Positions 25,001 to 47,361 are shown, counted from the stretch's first letter. The stretch is DNA of 62,000 nt from Chrysomallon squamiferum (GCA_012295275.1 CM022667.1:4142001-4204000), one strand, 5' to 3'. The notes: a model not told the origin generated them from the letters alone. Numbers and translations: made by a program.

Positions 25001-25960
25001 TTGATTCAACAAAATTTAATAACCAATTCTTTATCACTTAATACAGTAGATGAGATTATGTAATTTAATTCTCTGTAACCGATTATTCTTTTTATTTAAT
25101 ACTGTAGAAAAGTCTGTAATTTAGTAAGGTTCTGAGATTCTTTATAATTTAATAAGATTCTGTATATTTTGTAACTTAATGAAATTTTTTAACATATTAC
25201 ACACACTTTAATATTAAATGTAAATTTTTTTTTTTTTTTAATTTATTTTATTAACTTGTAATTCAGTTTAGTTAATAATTTAGCTGCACAAGCTTCTTAT
25301 ATTCAATAGTAGTTATTAGTACTACTACTAACAACATCCATTATTACTACTACTACTATTACTTTTTATTATTACTATAATTACTGCTACCATTATTACT
25401 TACCACTACCACTACCACTGCTCCTACTCCTACTGCTACCACTACCACTACTACTCCTACTACTCCTACTGCTACTGCTACTACTACCACTACCACTACC
25501 ACCACTACTACTACTGCTACTGCTACTGCTACTACAGATTTTATTAATTATTATTATCTTAAAGGTCCAGTATTTGCCTGCGGCCCATTTACAAATCCTA
25601 ACACCAGATGGTGAGATTAAAGACTGGGTCAATGTTGAGCCTTTTCTCAGTGGCTCATTTGAGAAGCTCACGAACAACCTTGACCAGTTCAGTATCAAAG
25701 GGAGAGAACTTGCTACAGCTCTCTCACACTTTTCTTACTGCGAGTCTAAAGGAGAGTTGATGATTGTTGATCTGCAAGGCTGGCTCCCCTCGGACGATAG
25801 TGGAATCATCTACTTGACTGATCCCCTGTTCAACACACAGGGCCCAGAGCGGTATGGTCCATATGATCAGCAGGAAAAGGGGATGGCAGCTTTCTGGTCA
25901 CAAGTGCATCCAGAATGCAATGACATATGCAGACATCTTCATTTGTGTCGGCCAGAATAA
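17940..25960 (+). CDS. ALPK1: Alpha-protein kinase 1 (ALPK1), 9 coding exons
   Basis: In mammals ALPK1 is the cytosolic receptor for bacterial ADP-heptose; it phosphorylates TIFA and activates NF-kB. Exons: 17940-18000, 18512-18729, 19520-19766, 20731-20820, 21097-21362, 22109-23417, 23765-23924, 24206-24338, 25565-25960; 959 aa (human about 1244, the difference lying mainly in the linker). The helical N-terminal domain (about 20-440) matches human in WPF, FVVDR, APQVVLRKAR, GQILHNLG and HDNKGTSSSLG. The 1.3-kb exon 6 encodes the end of this domain and a Ser/Glu-rich, probably disordered linker (about 460-730). The C-terminal alpha-kinase has Lys788 (YVCKRY), Asp897 (VDLQGW) and zinc-type ligands His883, His943, Cys946 and Cys950. 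The start ATG at 17940 gives the best frame. The exon 1 donor (GTTTGA) is weak, so the first 20 residues are less certain. Confidence 0.92.
18745..19090. repeat. Compound CA/TA minisatellite in ALPK1 intron 2
   Basis: Alternating blocks of (CA)n and GTATATATATATAAAATA, about six cycles of roughly 60 bp, starting only about 20 bp after the exon 2 donor at 18730. Both strands translate as long Cys/Val/Tyr or His/Thr strings; none is a gene. Confidence 0.9.
19261..19342. repeat. TA / TG microsatellites in ALPK1 intron 2
   Basis: TA run, TG run and a second TA run, able to fold back on each other. Confidence 0.85.
19978..20731 (+). repeat. 41-42-bp minisatellite abutting the ALPK1 exon 4 acceptor
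   Basis: About 15 units of the form ATGTTTGTAGTGCAATCACA / AACACACAAGTTATTATTTTAG (two halves of one 42-bp unit; a 41-bp variant has GTACAATACAA). The unit ends in a pyrimidine-rich TTATTATTTTAG. A larger block (about 19978-20075) is repeated at about 20247-20340, so there is higher-order structure. The last unit ends TTATTATTTCAG and is the real acceptor of exon 4 at 20731. Confidence 0.88.
22020..22051. repeat. TG/TA microsatellite before ALPK1 exon 6
   Basis: Short TG run and a TA run about 60 bp upstream of the exon 6 acceptor. Confidence 0.85.
24726..24910. mobile_element. Possible hAT-type non-autonomous element remnant
   Basis: Begins CAGTGGTTCTCAAACTTTTT followed by GGGGCACAC. This is the typical terminal inverted repeat of hAT-superfamily elements and is continued by GGCACACTAC and later GGGGCGCAC. 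I see no matching inverted end (AAAGTTTGAGAACCACTG) downstream, so it is truncated or decayed. Lies in ALPK1 intron 8. Confidence 0.45.
25321..25535. repeat. CTA/CTG/CCA trinucleotide array before ALPK1 exon 9
   Basis: Mixed ACT, CTG and CCA triplets ending 30 bp before the exon 9 acceptor at 25564. It supplies a C/T-rich tract upstream of the splice site. The reverse strand reads as poly-Ser/Gly. Confidence 0.85.
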
Positions 25961-26233
25961 TGAAAATGATCAGAGCAATAGGGTTCAGTTTTTTTTTAAA
26001 TATTTGTTTTATGGACCCAACTGCTAAAATGAAATTTGTATTTAGACTATAATAGATATCTTTTGAATCAATAATCAGCAGTATCTTCTTTTTGGTCGTT
26101 ATATCATGTACCATTTCTTATTTAGCATATAGAATAATTTGTATGCCATGCTTTTACCTCGGCCCACATAATCAAACTGAAACTATATAAAATTATGTCT
26201 TGTATACAAACATTCATGTGTATGTGTACGTAC

Positions 26234-26235
<2 letters not shown>

Positions 26236-26277
<42 letters not shown>

Positions 26278-26285
26278 AGAGAGAG

Positions 26286-26371
<86 letters not shown>

Positions 26372-26570
26372 AATGAGAGAGAGAGAGAATGAGAGAGAGA
26401 GAGAATGAGAGAAAAAGAATGAGAGAGAATGAGAGAAAGAAAGAATGAGAGAGAGAAAGAATGAGAGAGAGAGAGAAAGAAAGAATGAGAGAAAGAATGA
26501 AAGAGAATGAGAGAAAGAAAGAATGAGAGAGAAAGAAAGAAAGAAAGAAAGAGAGAAAGAGAATGAGAAT
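26236..26570. repeat. (GA)n / GAAT / GAAA array
   Basis: Over 330 bp of GAGA with AATGAGAG and AAAGAAAG variants, in the presumed ALPK1 3' UTR. The 173-residue Ser/Leu/Phe frame on the reverse strand is a by-product. Confidence 0.93.
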
Positions 26571-26913
26571 AAAACAAAAACAAGAATAAATGTTTAAATT
26601 TTTGTTTTATTTTCATGTTTAATTCACCAGACTGCAAAAACATCTACTTTTATTTCTATGTGGCTGTGTGGAAGCGGCCCCAAAACCACATTATATATGA
26701 AGATCTCTCAAATCCAGTAAAACAATGCTGACAAGAGTTCTGGTGAACAATTCAAACTTAAAAAGAATCAACACAGTCTCTTGGGCACTCAGTCTTTGCA
26801 GCACATTTGCAATAACTATGACCATCATCTATTACTGTGATTTCTCCTCTATCCACTTATACCATTAAGTTTTCTGTGCTAAGAAGAAGAAAGTTCAGCT
26901 AGGCAAAAATTAA

Positions 26914-26948
<35 letters not shown>
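26914..26948. repeat. (AAT)n microsatellite
   Basis: AAT run in the ALPK1/CK2 convergent region. Confidence 0.85.
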
Positions 26949-26950
<2 letters not shown>

Positions 26951-29802
26951 TAATAAATATGTTTAAAAATTAATAAATGACACAATGTAAGCAAATGTTA
27001 ATGAATAATAACTAGTTGGAACAAAGCTCACAAACAAGTTTTTCTTTTGTTATTTTTTTTTTTTAAATGTTCAACACTGCATAACTTATGACCTATGCAA
27101 GGGTTTTATTAATGGAAATGTAGAACAAGCTGATAGGGTATGTTTGTTTAATAACACAAAATAAAAATAATAATAAATAATAATAATAAAAAATTCTTTT
27201 GGGGGTTACTTATTTTAAGTTTCCATAAAACTATTAAGTATGAAGAACTGGGAAGAACTGAACTCCCTGCAGTCTTTAAGCTATACAGAATCAGACTGAA
27301 ATTTGTGAAGCATGCAACACAAAAGATGTTTTTCTGTAAAAAGGAGATTAACAAATTAAAAGAATTTCATAAACTGTCTCAGTTTCTATTTGAATAATAA
27401 TAAACAAAAATATTAGTTTTTGAAGCTCTCCAAGTCATCCCCACAATGCAAGAGAAAAAAAAAAATTAAAAAATAAAAACCACCATTCCTTCCCTAATAT
27501 GTAGTTTATTTCTGTATTTATCTTAGAAATTTGAGAGAAAGTTACAAGCAAACAGTATTATTTTTATTATTATTTAATTTATATCCCATATGAGAAAAAA
27601 AAAAAAAAAATTATTTTTGTTTTAAGGTAACATTATAAAATAAATAAAATAAGATAAAAAAAAAAAAATAACAAATGCTCTTGGTTTATTCCAACAAAAA
27701 GAACCACTTAATACTATAAAAATGAACTGTCTGAATGATTTCACTAAAGTATTACTTTTTTTTTTTTTTTTTTTTTTTAAAGTAAGTTTGCCAACAACAG
27801 TTTGTTACAACACCAAGTGGATAGAAACAGAACATCAATTTTAGAAAACTTAACAAAAATTTGTAAGCCGATTTGGGATCTTAACATACACACACGCACA
27901 TCCACACACACACACACACATACATATACAAATGTGCACACGCCATCATACCCTATGATTTACTGTATTTCACAAAACTAATGACATCATAAGAATCTAT
28001 CTTACACTACACACACAAAGATGCATTTTTCTGTACAAAGTCTGCAAGATGAGGAGTTAAAATAAATATTTCAGCCATTTAAATAAAAACTTCAGCTGAT
28101 TTCCACAAAACAAATTATTATAATGAAGGCAGACCAGATAACTCTGTATATTTAAAATAATCTCTTAAAAAATAAATAAATAAATAAAAAAATATCTAGC
28201 TTGTTATTTATATGCAATAATGAAGATAAAGTATCTCAATAATGACCTGCATGAGTTTAAAATGCATTCGACAGATTATCTTTTCAAAAATGGCAACAAA
28301 GGTAAGTATATAAATAAGCAGCCAACAATCGTATTTTAAACTAATCCTTTTTTCTTTTGTTTTCTATACAAAAATATTAATACTCTATGAATACTAGCTG
28401 ATGGAAGAAATGCTATTGAAAATTTTTAGTCAGATAATTAGAAATAACAGCAAAATTATAATTTTGACTAACAATACCTTAAGTCAAACTGGCAGCAGAA
28501 TCTATACTGTAGTTGTAGTAGTAACAATTTAAATCTATTTAAAAATCAAAAACCTCTGAACAATTTTCCTTTCCTACTGTCCTTTATAAATCTAAACTGA
28601 TGAAATTGGAAGTTTTATAGCATTTTTTTTGTTTGTGTTTTAAATCACCAACATGTACATTTTTAAGTCAAATGTTTTTAAATTTTACCATCAATATCCG
28701 ACTCTTTTTCTACACTTTTCAAAATGTCTGTTTTATATCTGCTCACTGTAAAAACGTTTTTTCTGCAGCTCTTATTCATGTGGGACCCTGCAATTTAAAT
28801 TTCCCACCAAGAACTGGCCATTAGTGATTTCAAACATTTTTGCACTGCCTGCTGGAAGCTATTAACATGTCCTTAAAAATGGCTACTTAATTTTTTGAAA
28901 AATATACAAAAATCAGAAGTGTAATCTGTTTTGTGTATCAAAGTTCAATAACAGACATTACCAGTTGTAAAGGAAATGAAGTGGCTGCAGAAACTGTCAG
29001 TAATATTAAATAACATTTTTATATATATATATATAATGCCCCATACACAATAATCTGGTGCTCTGCACAATTAACATGTTAAATACACCATCATCGTTCC
29101 AGTTTCAAAGAAATCTGTGTACACAACCTGTTTAAGATTTAATTTTTAAAAATAGCCATATTCTTATTAATTTGATCAGAATGGAGTTAAGAAGCATGTT
29201 GCGTTAGAAGAGATTGGCTAACTCACATAGCATGCAATACCTAAATATAACTGTAAGTGTTAATTACATTAAGCACACACAAGGTTTGCAAAAGACAATA
29301 ATAAAATAAAATTTAAAAAAAAATCAAAATAATAATAAAAAAAAAAATCACAGGTAGCATATTTATTTTAAAATCTGGATAACTGTTAACATGTACACGT
29401 GAAATAACTGAACAGTTTTTGTCAAGTACCTAGAGCAGAGTGACCTCTGTTCACTATTGCACCATATGACATTTTCAACTGCTTGCCCAACAGATTTTCA
29501 TTTGTTACAAGTGCTGCGACAAAAACAGTAATCAGACATGTCCTAACGGAACAAAAACCAAAAAAATATAAATAAATAAATAAATAAATAAATATTTAAA
29601 AAATAAAAAATCTCTCCACAGTTCCACATCTTGAACAATAATCATCATGTTCACTTTGGCTGAACTTTGGTCAAAATGCTTATTTTACTGCAACCACAAA
29701 CACCCCACCCACAACCAAAATATGTACGATATCTGCATCTAAATTATTATGTGACAAAACCAATATACCTAATTCTTTGTTGCAAGTATAAAAAAAAACA
29801 CA

Positions 29803-29834
<32 letters not shown>

Positions 29835-30235
29835 TCACACATTTTCCTAAAACATTTTTAATCTTTAGTTCATTTTCTTGTCCAGTGTCCATATTAAAGA
29901 AAAATTAAAACATTTTTATTGTCAATACAATAATTTTTCCTAACTTGGGGGAGGGGTTTGTTTTTTTATTCATTTCTTCAGAAAATACACTTATTGTGCA
30001 AAGGAAAACAACATACAATTTAAATATAAACTACTGTTTGTGTGTTTTTTTTGTAAATTTCTTTTTTGTCCACTGAACAGTAAGTTAAGTACAGATTTAG
30101 CTGTTGTTACGGCAGCATAACAGACATTTAAAACACTTCCTAGCTTCATCGTAACAAACACATGACGAAGAACAAAAGTAATATTCAGTGCACATAGAAT
30201 ATTTCATTTTTCATGCACATTTTTCTTCTTCTTCT

Positions 30236-30276
30236 TCTTCTTCTTCAATTTTATATATATATATATATATATATAT
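30236..30276. repeat. TTC and TA microsatellites
   Basis: (TTC)n from about 30221 followed by (TA)n, in the CK2 alpha 3' flank. Confidence 0.8.
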
Positions 30277-30478
30277 TTTTTATCATTTTTGATCTGTCGC
30301 CATGAAAACTTTATTTTTTATTATTTTATTTTATTTATTTTTTTTGGTAAAAATTTCTTCACTGACAAAGACTAGGTCCCATGCAAGTTAATACAGTGCC
30401 AGTAGTCAATGTGAGCTCGTATGCACAGAGAGGAGGTGAGGTGACGTGGACCCAAGTGGCTGCACCAGTGGGATATAC

Positions 30479-39905
<9,427 letters not shown>

Positions 39906-40400
39906 TTTAATAAAAGTATGTATGTCACAGGTCGGATGACCGCTTTTTGTGACAAAGGACAAAAGGATAGGAATCAAACGAAAAAAATTTCTTTTCGTTT
40001 TAGTGTATAGAGGAATCTGAAAAAGAATTAAGGCAGTTTCAGTTACTAATGGCGTAATATATTTTCAACCAGTAAAACCCCAAACTACCGGAAAAATCTC
40101 AATTTTATTTACCCTTGTAACCAGACACAACATGCCAAGTTAGCTTCGAACCCCCTAATGCGGTTACCTTTTCAACTGAAAATCGCTACGGTAGCGAACA
40201 TATGAAGCTATTGATCCTCTTTATCATATCACATTTGATTTCTATCATTACGGTATCACAACAATTAATACAAAGTTTGTTTTGGAGGCTCTGGATGTTA
40301 AAATACGTTATCACATCTCACAGGAATTTTTTGACAAAATGGCGACAGTCGTGGTGCCGCGAAGCCAAAACGAGACCATCTCATTTTCCGGTTTCTTAGA
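39906..40400 (-). promoter_or_regulatory. CK2 alpha 5' UTR and promoter region
   Basis: A minus-strand acceptor (CTTTTTCAG|ATTCC, about 40017) before the start codon and a donor (AAAAG|GTAACC, about 40167) suggest a leader intron. Farther up lie AAAATGGCGAC (40336, YY1-like) and ACCGGAA on minus (about 40385-40391, ETS-like), with local GC enrichment. Inferred from motifs only. Confidence 0.4.
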
Positions 40401-40806
40401 AAGAGTTACTTCCCTTGTATAAGATAAGTTGAGCAGGAGGTTTAAAGGCCACTTGTGTTTGTTAATAAAATGCATGCGCATATTTGAGTCGCTAAAGCAC
40501 TCAGTTCATTCAAAGATTTATCTCTAAAAATATAGTAGAATAGAAACTTTATAATGTAGATTTAATAATTATTATCATCATGATGATCATCATCACTATC
40601 ATTACTATCATTCTTAAAACTATTTAAGAACTAGATTTTAAATTTTAATTTACATAAATTATATAACACTGTATTACAATATAGAAAAGTTCAATATTTA
40701 TAAATATAATATGGGATAGATGAATAAAACTGGATAGACAGAATGTCTAATTTTAAATATATACCAAACAATATATGTATGAAACCAGTCGTTCCTCAAG
40801 GAAAAG

Positions 40807-40813
<7 letters not shown>

Positions 40814-40902
<89 letters not shown>
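40814..40902. repeat. (GA)n microsatellite
   Basis: About 44 perfect AG units; produces spurious poly-Arg/Glu and poly-Ser/Leu frames. Confidence 0.95.
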
Positions 40903-40905
<3 letters not shown>

Positions 40906-41164
40906 GAAGACGTAGAACAAAATAATAATAATAGTAATAGTAATAATAAAGAACTATTTAAACTTTGTGGAGCTTGTCTATACTTAAAATACATTTAAAT
41001 TAATTATTGGATCTTACATAATTGAAATATTTTCATCAAAAAACTAGTATTCAGATTTAGTCGATTGATAAATAAACTAATATTCCGAAAAATAAAACAA
41101 TTTGAAAACTCGTTTGATGAACGTTTTGTCATTGTTTCTTTATTCCATAATAATAATAATAAGC

Positions 41165-41218
41165 AGAAGAAGAAGAAGAAGAAGAAGAAGAAGAAGAAGA
41201 AGAAAGAAAGAAAGAAAG
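41165..41218. repeat. (AAG)n then (AAAG)n array
   Basis: AGA triplets followed by AAAG units; translates as poly-Phe on minus. Confidence 0.9.
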
Positions 41219-41397
41219 CATGAAAGAAAAAATAGCCGAAACATATAAGCACCATAAACATTAAAAAATAAACTAAACTAAAGAAAGAACAAATATTGCG
41301 TAAGTAAATAATAAATAAACAAATGTGAAAAAGAAACAAATAGTAATAATAATAATTAAAAATACTTAATAAATCAGTAAGTTGTTCTTGTTCACAT

Positions 41398-41428
41398 GTG
41401 TGTGCGTGCGTGCGTGCGTGCGTGCGTT
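41398..41428. repeat. (TGCG)n alternating purine-pyrimidine run
   Basis: GTGTGTGCGTGCGTGCG type run, capable of Z-DNA, in an otherwise CpG-poor region. Confidence 0.8.
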
Positions 41429-42119
41429 AAGAGTCGTCCCGCGTCGTATCTTTCAAATAATTATACGAAAATAAAACCTCACCTTCTCCCATTTCACTGA
41501 AAACTGAGTTTAGTGTAATTGAAAACGGTGATATTTCCATTTTTTATCATACAAACAAGCGGTTTACAAAGTACGGCCCACTTAATTTTGGAAGTTTTGA
41601 TTAAAAGGGGCGTGGTCGTCAATATTTAAATGATTGTTACTCTGCAAGCCAATTGGTCAATGTATCTGAAATGGTTATTCATTATTTTATCATTATTATT
41701 TTTAATTTTTTTAACTTAAGGATAATTTGAAAAATCATGACCTTTGGATCATTATTTTGTCCTGATGGTCACATGACCTTTAGATAACATTTAATTAAGA
41801 ATTTAGCCCAACGTAATTTCTACTCATATTAAATATACATATATAAAATAATAAATAAAAAATTGGAGAAATAATATTCCTTGTTAGACTGTAAAATGAA
41901 GTCAAAGTAGGTTTATATGAGAAAAAAAACGTAATAACTGCATAAATTGTACATTATACATATGTGTCAGATATAATGTAGAAAATGAAGTCTTAACTCC
42001 ATGAAACCAATTGATGTTCAGATTTTTAACTAATTCGAGTGACATCGCATCAAACAACTTGGTACCAAATATTCAGAAATCTGGAATTGGTTGAGATATT
42101 AGTATTTGATCGTTATCAT

Positions 42120-42400
42120 ACTACAAAACTAGCTTTTGTTACAAGTTCTTTCACACTGAATCCATTGCCATCACAGCCACGTTTTCCAAGTAAGCAGAAG
42201 AAATACCATTCCGCCGATAGTACGAAATATTTCTCCGGATGACTGCGAATTGATGAAACTGTTCTTATTTCCGTACTGTATTGCATAGCTATCGGTGAAG
42301 CAGTGCATTTTCTTCATTCCTGGAAATTCTGTCAGGTATTCTGTGACAGTCTTCAGAAAGGAAAAACAGTTTCTATTGAATATACTATTTGAAATCACTA
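42120..42400 (-). pseudogene. Decayed fragment of a multicopy, possibly transposon-linked gene family
   Basis: The minus strand has one frame reading YLTEFPGMKKMHCFTDS, AIQYGNKNSFIN, then after a frame change AEWYFFCLLGKRGCDGNGF and SVKELVTKASF. From memory these resemble widespread uncharacterised invertebrate proteins with a core like HYFSDGAASQYKNKKNF and AEWHFFATSHGKG-CDGVGG-VKR. The frame break and stops show it is dead. The family is multicopy in several animals, so a mobile origin is plausible but unproven. Confidence 0.5.
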
Positions 42401-43074
42401 ACAGCGCAAATAGAATACTACAAATGGATGTAAGATCGTCTGCTTATTTTCACAATGGAAACCTTGGATTTCATTCCTTACTTTGTACGAGTATTTTTTT
42501 TTTTTATCAAAGTCTCTCTGAATTTTGACTTTTTCCATTATCTTTCAAGAAAAACATATTTCAGCTACAATGACTAATCATTTGTTGAGTAAAACAGTAT
42601 TTTCAGTTGTGACGGCCACACCCTTTTAATCATAACTGCCAAAATCGAGTGCCTGATATTAGTAGCAAAACATTAGAGAATAAGGATATTCGTAATTACT
42701 ACAAGCATTAAATTAATAAATAAAAATAATATAAGAAATTGAAAAATAAATAAATAAATAAATAAAAGGTTTTGTAAAATTGCTTTCAAGCAGAAACTTG
42801 TTACTAAGCGAATGGAATTAGCTAATGTATATTTATACTGCCATTTCGTTCTTCACCGATATTTTTACGTTTCGTTAGCACCCGATTTTCTCTGTTATTT
42901 ATTTCGTTAATGTCTTTGTAAACATTCTTATTCACATTTCCGATAAATACTTGCAGACGAGTTCCTCAACACTCCTCTCCATTACGTTACGTTACTCTCA
43001 CTTCTCTTTTGTTCGAATAATCATAATTACTTTTTGACAGTATTTCGGTTAACAAATACGTTATAAAACAAGCT

Positions 43075-43105
<31 letters not shown>

Positions 43106-44600
43106 TAGAAATCACGTATATCTTGTAACCGATTACAAATATACTCGTGTAAAACATCACACAGTAGAATATCCGTTTTCAGTCTTTCGCTTAGCAAGCA
43201 CATTACAAAATTGTTTTATTTATTTATTTTATTAACTCCACCCTAACGCTATGAATATTAATTAATTAATTAATTAATTAATTAACTGAAACTAATGCTG
43301 TAAATACACATACCATTAAAGTATACAACTTCATTAAAATGCTAGAACGGCATAATAAAGCGAAAATGCTTCTTATTATCAGAGCGAACAAAAAAAAAAA
43401 ATTAAGGATAAAATTGCTTGTTAAGCATATAATTTCAGTTCGTAATTAATTCGTGCTTATTAAAAGTATATGTTTTTACTGAAGTATTAATATTAAGATA
43501 TCTGAAGCGACAGTGCACTCTATTTCCATTTAATTTTGACATCTACTTAATTTGAAAGCGCGCACACACACACACACATATATAAACTGTCAATATTTTC
43601 AATATCACAGACTAGATTAGGTTTCAGTTATTTGTCACAGTATGTGTCAGAGGGAATGCCTTCAAAAGAAATCAAACTGTTTATAGAACCCTGTAACTGT
43701 TTTTTTTCTTCATATCTTGGTCAGTACAAAATTTAGTGATGAGCAAGAATAATCAAAATGGCTTTGAAGTAGGAATTTATTTTTATTTATTTCTTAGTTT
43801 ATTTATTTATACATTAATTTACTTGTTTGTTTTTTTTTTTGGTTAATTTTCTTTCTGCACAATTTCAATATACAACAAAATTAAAAACATTGAAATTTAT
43901 CGGAAAGCTTTATTAAGTCATTGTGAGCAATTTGTTTATTTAAAAAAAAAAAAAAAAAATATACTTTCACAAACGATGTGTACTTGTTTGTGCATGTATC
44001 TGTATGTCTGTGAAAGTGCGTTTATATATATATATATATTCACACACACAGACACACACACACACACAAACATACATACATATATATATAAAAGAAAATG
44101 AAAACAAGTTTGTGAAAAGTTAACAAATATCAGAAATAAATTTTATTGTTATATTTTGTGACATATGTTTTCTTTTTCCAATGACATTCAGTTCTGTCAT
44201 ATTAGTATCAAACTAATCTGTGTTGTTCTGGAAATAATTTTAATAATTCTTTAAATTCAGACATCCATTGTTGATGCTTAAGTATCAATTGAAATCACAC
44301 ACGCACACATTTTCTCCTGAAACTTGTTTTTGTATAAACATTTCAATATTATAATATACACTATTCACACATATCTTTTCAGACAGCTTCACATTTAAAT
44401 ACTTCAAATCTGCTGATCTTTTCTCACTCATAAAAATATTCTTTTACACTTTGTCTCATACTTACTTCATACTAAATACAAAATTGTGCAGAACATTGTA
44501 TATTTTAAACATTTAGAATTCACCAGCCACATTTCACATTTTGCTAACAACTGCATAGAACATTTTTCATTTGAAACACAGAATTATCTTATATAAACAT

Positions 44601-44644
44601 TATATACATACATACATACATACATACATACATACATACATACA
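44601..44644. repeat. (ATAC)n tetranucleotide array
   Basis: About ten ATAC units followed by CACATATATATA. Confidence 0.9.
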
Positions 44645-45058
44645 CACATATATATATATATGTATATTTTTTAAACATTTGAAATGTGTCAGCCATATTT
44701 CTTTCATTATTAATCAAATTTATCACTTGCTGTTCAATGGAACGTATGATTAGTTCAATCTCTTTTCTTAACAGCCATTTTATTTCACTTATCATTTTGT
44801 AGTTTGTGAGATTCAAATCCACCATCCAGTTTGTTTAGAGTCTGTATCTCTTTACATTTAAACCATTCATCATATTCTTCAACTTTTGTTAACAACAAAG
44901 TTCAAACCCGTCATCTTAGAATTATTTTCCTTTCAATAACAAATACCAAATCTGTTGTTGAATCATTTATCTGTTGTTACTAACAAATTTCAAATCTGCC
45001 AGTCGAATTCGTTTCCACTGTAATAATGTTCCTGTTCATACAGTATTAATAATTTTTC

Positions 45059-45485
45059 TTATACGCCATCAAGGCTGATGTTCATGGGAATGAGGTAATC
45101 TAGCATTGCGTATTTCCACGTCCACAGCCTGGCGATTCGTTCAAACTCTGGGAAGTTTCTCTTGTAAAGTTTTCCGATGCAAGGCTCCATGCACACCGCA
45201 CAGTATGGATCAGTGAGCAGCGACTGGATGCTGACCAGAACTTTTGATATCGTCAACGCAAGACTCCAGTTGTGATGTATGGAGTCCAGCCCTACGTCAC
45301 CATGGCGACTGATGTTAGGGTGAAATATTTTTGTGATGAATCGGACTTTGGGTGGTCGCATGGGATAGCTAGAATGCAAAGAATCCATACAAACATACAG
45401 GCAGAATGAGAACAATTTCAAATTATATACACAGATATGCACATTGAATAATCCACACAATATTACATCTGATGTGCTTTGCTCT

Positions 45486-45533
<48 letters not shown>

Positions 45534-47303
45534 GAATTAATTAAAATGCACACGTTCATACAGCTATTAATCAGAATTACATATCTATTAATTAGTTCAC
45601 CTTTATAAAATTATGTGCAGATCAGAAAAAACTGTTAATTTACCTTTGTGGAATCTGCAGGTAGAGGAGAAATATTCCTCCTTCGTACGGACTTCCCTGA
45701 GGTCCTGTTATCGAGGCCTGCCAGTGACAGCAGTGCCGGTCTAGGGGTGTGGCTTGGATTCCTTCAGGAGGGTCAGATTTCAGCGTCTTTAGTTCACTAC
45801 GGAGTCTTCGGTGACGCCAGGAATTTTCTTCAATCGGAGGTGTGCTCTAGAACAAGACATTTCCACGTTTGTTTGTGTTGGAAACACTGATACAGATTTT
45901 GTATAGCAGCAACAGACTGAAATACTCCAACTGCCTGTTTTACTACACACTAATGTCAGTTTTAGTATTTTCTTTATAAAACTCGTTCAAAGAAATTATT
46001 AATACTAGCCTGAATTTTTTGGTGATGCCATTTGAATGACTGTATGTAGATTACTGACTTGAAGGTTAATGAATAATTATAAATTTAAAAATCTCTTCTT
46101 TCTTTTGTTCTTTTTTTTTCTTCTACATTAACAAATAAAAAGTAAAGAAGTGAAGTACAGATCAATGTTTGAGAAATGACAGGAATACAGTGATCTGAGG
46201 AAAATTGGCTTATTCCTTTTACAAGCCAAAACCACAGTTAATTCATAAAAAGGTAGCTGTACTTTGTCTTGTGTGAAAAAAGAACTCTTGCTGCTAACTG
46301 ATAATAACAGTTCATGCAATAACAGCAACAGGTGTCGTTTAATAAAAATTGAATAATTTCGTACTCAAAAACAATACAAATGAACAACTAATAACTGGCA
46401 TGGTAATATTAACAGTGTACTGAATTATTATTTATATCATTAAAGTTAATTAGAAAGCTATGAACAAAAGCTGTAAATTATATTAAAAAATAATAAAAAA
46501 TTAAACATACTACTGCAATGTTAACATGTTGAACAGTTAAAATAACAGATATTTTCTGTTTAAACTTCACTGTTCAGGAAACTGTCAAAATGAAAAAGTC
46601 TGAAAGTTATTAATAAAGACAGAAAGCTAGTACCTGCAGCACCATACTTTCAAGGCAATATCGACACGGAGAACTCTCCACTCTGAATAAAAACATAAAA
46701 ATTTACGTTAAAACGTTTTTAATAACATACACTACAGACATTTATTATCCTACCACTAAGACCTACACTGAACATAACATAATAAATAAATAAAATCTTT
46801 GTGAATGTTGACATTATATGTAATTTATATGAGTGGTAAATTATTTAACTCAGTATATGAATGAACTTAAAGTTAAACTCAGTGGCCTTTGTGGAAAAAT
46901 TGTCTTATTTAGTGTACATATCACACACACACACACACACATACATCCACCCATAGTTATATATTAAATCAGTTTAATTGCCCAGGTTGCTTACAGTTTG
47001 GTGTACAAGGTTTTCCAACATTTTACTTGGTACTGGGGTTGAAACAAAGGCCACCGCAAACGAATAAAGTTATTCCACTTTGATTCATTCGTCTCTCCAT
47101 CCAGGATTTGTCTCCAGCGTGTACAGACATTGCCAGCTGTCCACAGTGATATGTCATCAAGATGTTTGAAAACCACCAGTAAAACTGAAACAAATTTTTT
47201 TTAAAAATGTAATAGGACTGTTTTGTTCTCCGAATCTTAGACACATACTCTGTGTGTCTAAGATTTGGAGAACAAAATCTGTAACAGAACATACTCTGTG
47301 TGT

Positions 47304-47361
<58 letters not shown>

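Larger units (their letters stand above)
25961..30478. other. Convergent 3' flanks of ALPK1 and CK2 alpha
   Basis: No gene recognised. Plus-strand AATAAA occurs at 26568-26573 and 26585-26590, candidate ALPK1 poly(A) signals. Minus-strand AATAAA at 30315-30310 lies about 165 bp beyond the CK2 stop. Between them are AAT, A/T and CA low-complexity runs; a continuing long CK2 3' UTR cannot be excluded. Confidence 0.5.
40401..45058. other. Intergenic region, microsatellites and one pseudogene fragment
   Basis: AT-rich sequence between the CK2 promoter and the F-box-E2 stop. It has (GA)n, (AAG)n, (TGCG)n, (TTTA)n and (ATAC)n runs and a fossil coding fragment at about 42120-42400. No intact gene seen. 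TTTATT at 44777-44782 is a possible poly(A) signal for the F-box-E2 gene. Confidence 0.5.

Noticed and set aside
26122-26643. 173-codon Ser/Leu/Phe frame
   Set aside because: Reverse translation of the (GA)n array; no sequence outside the repeat is protein-like.
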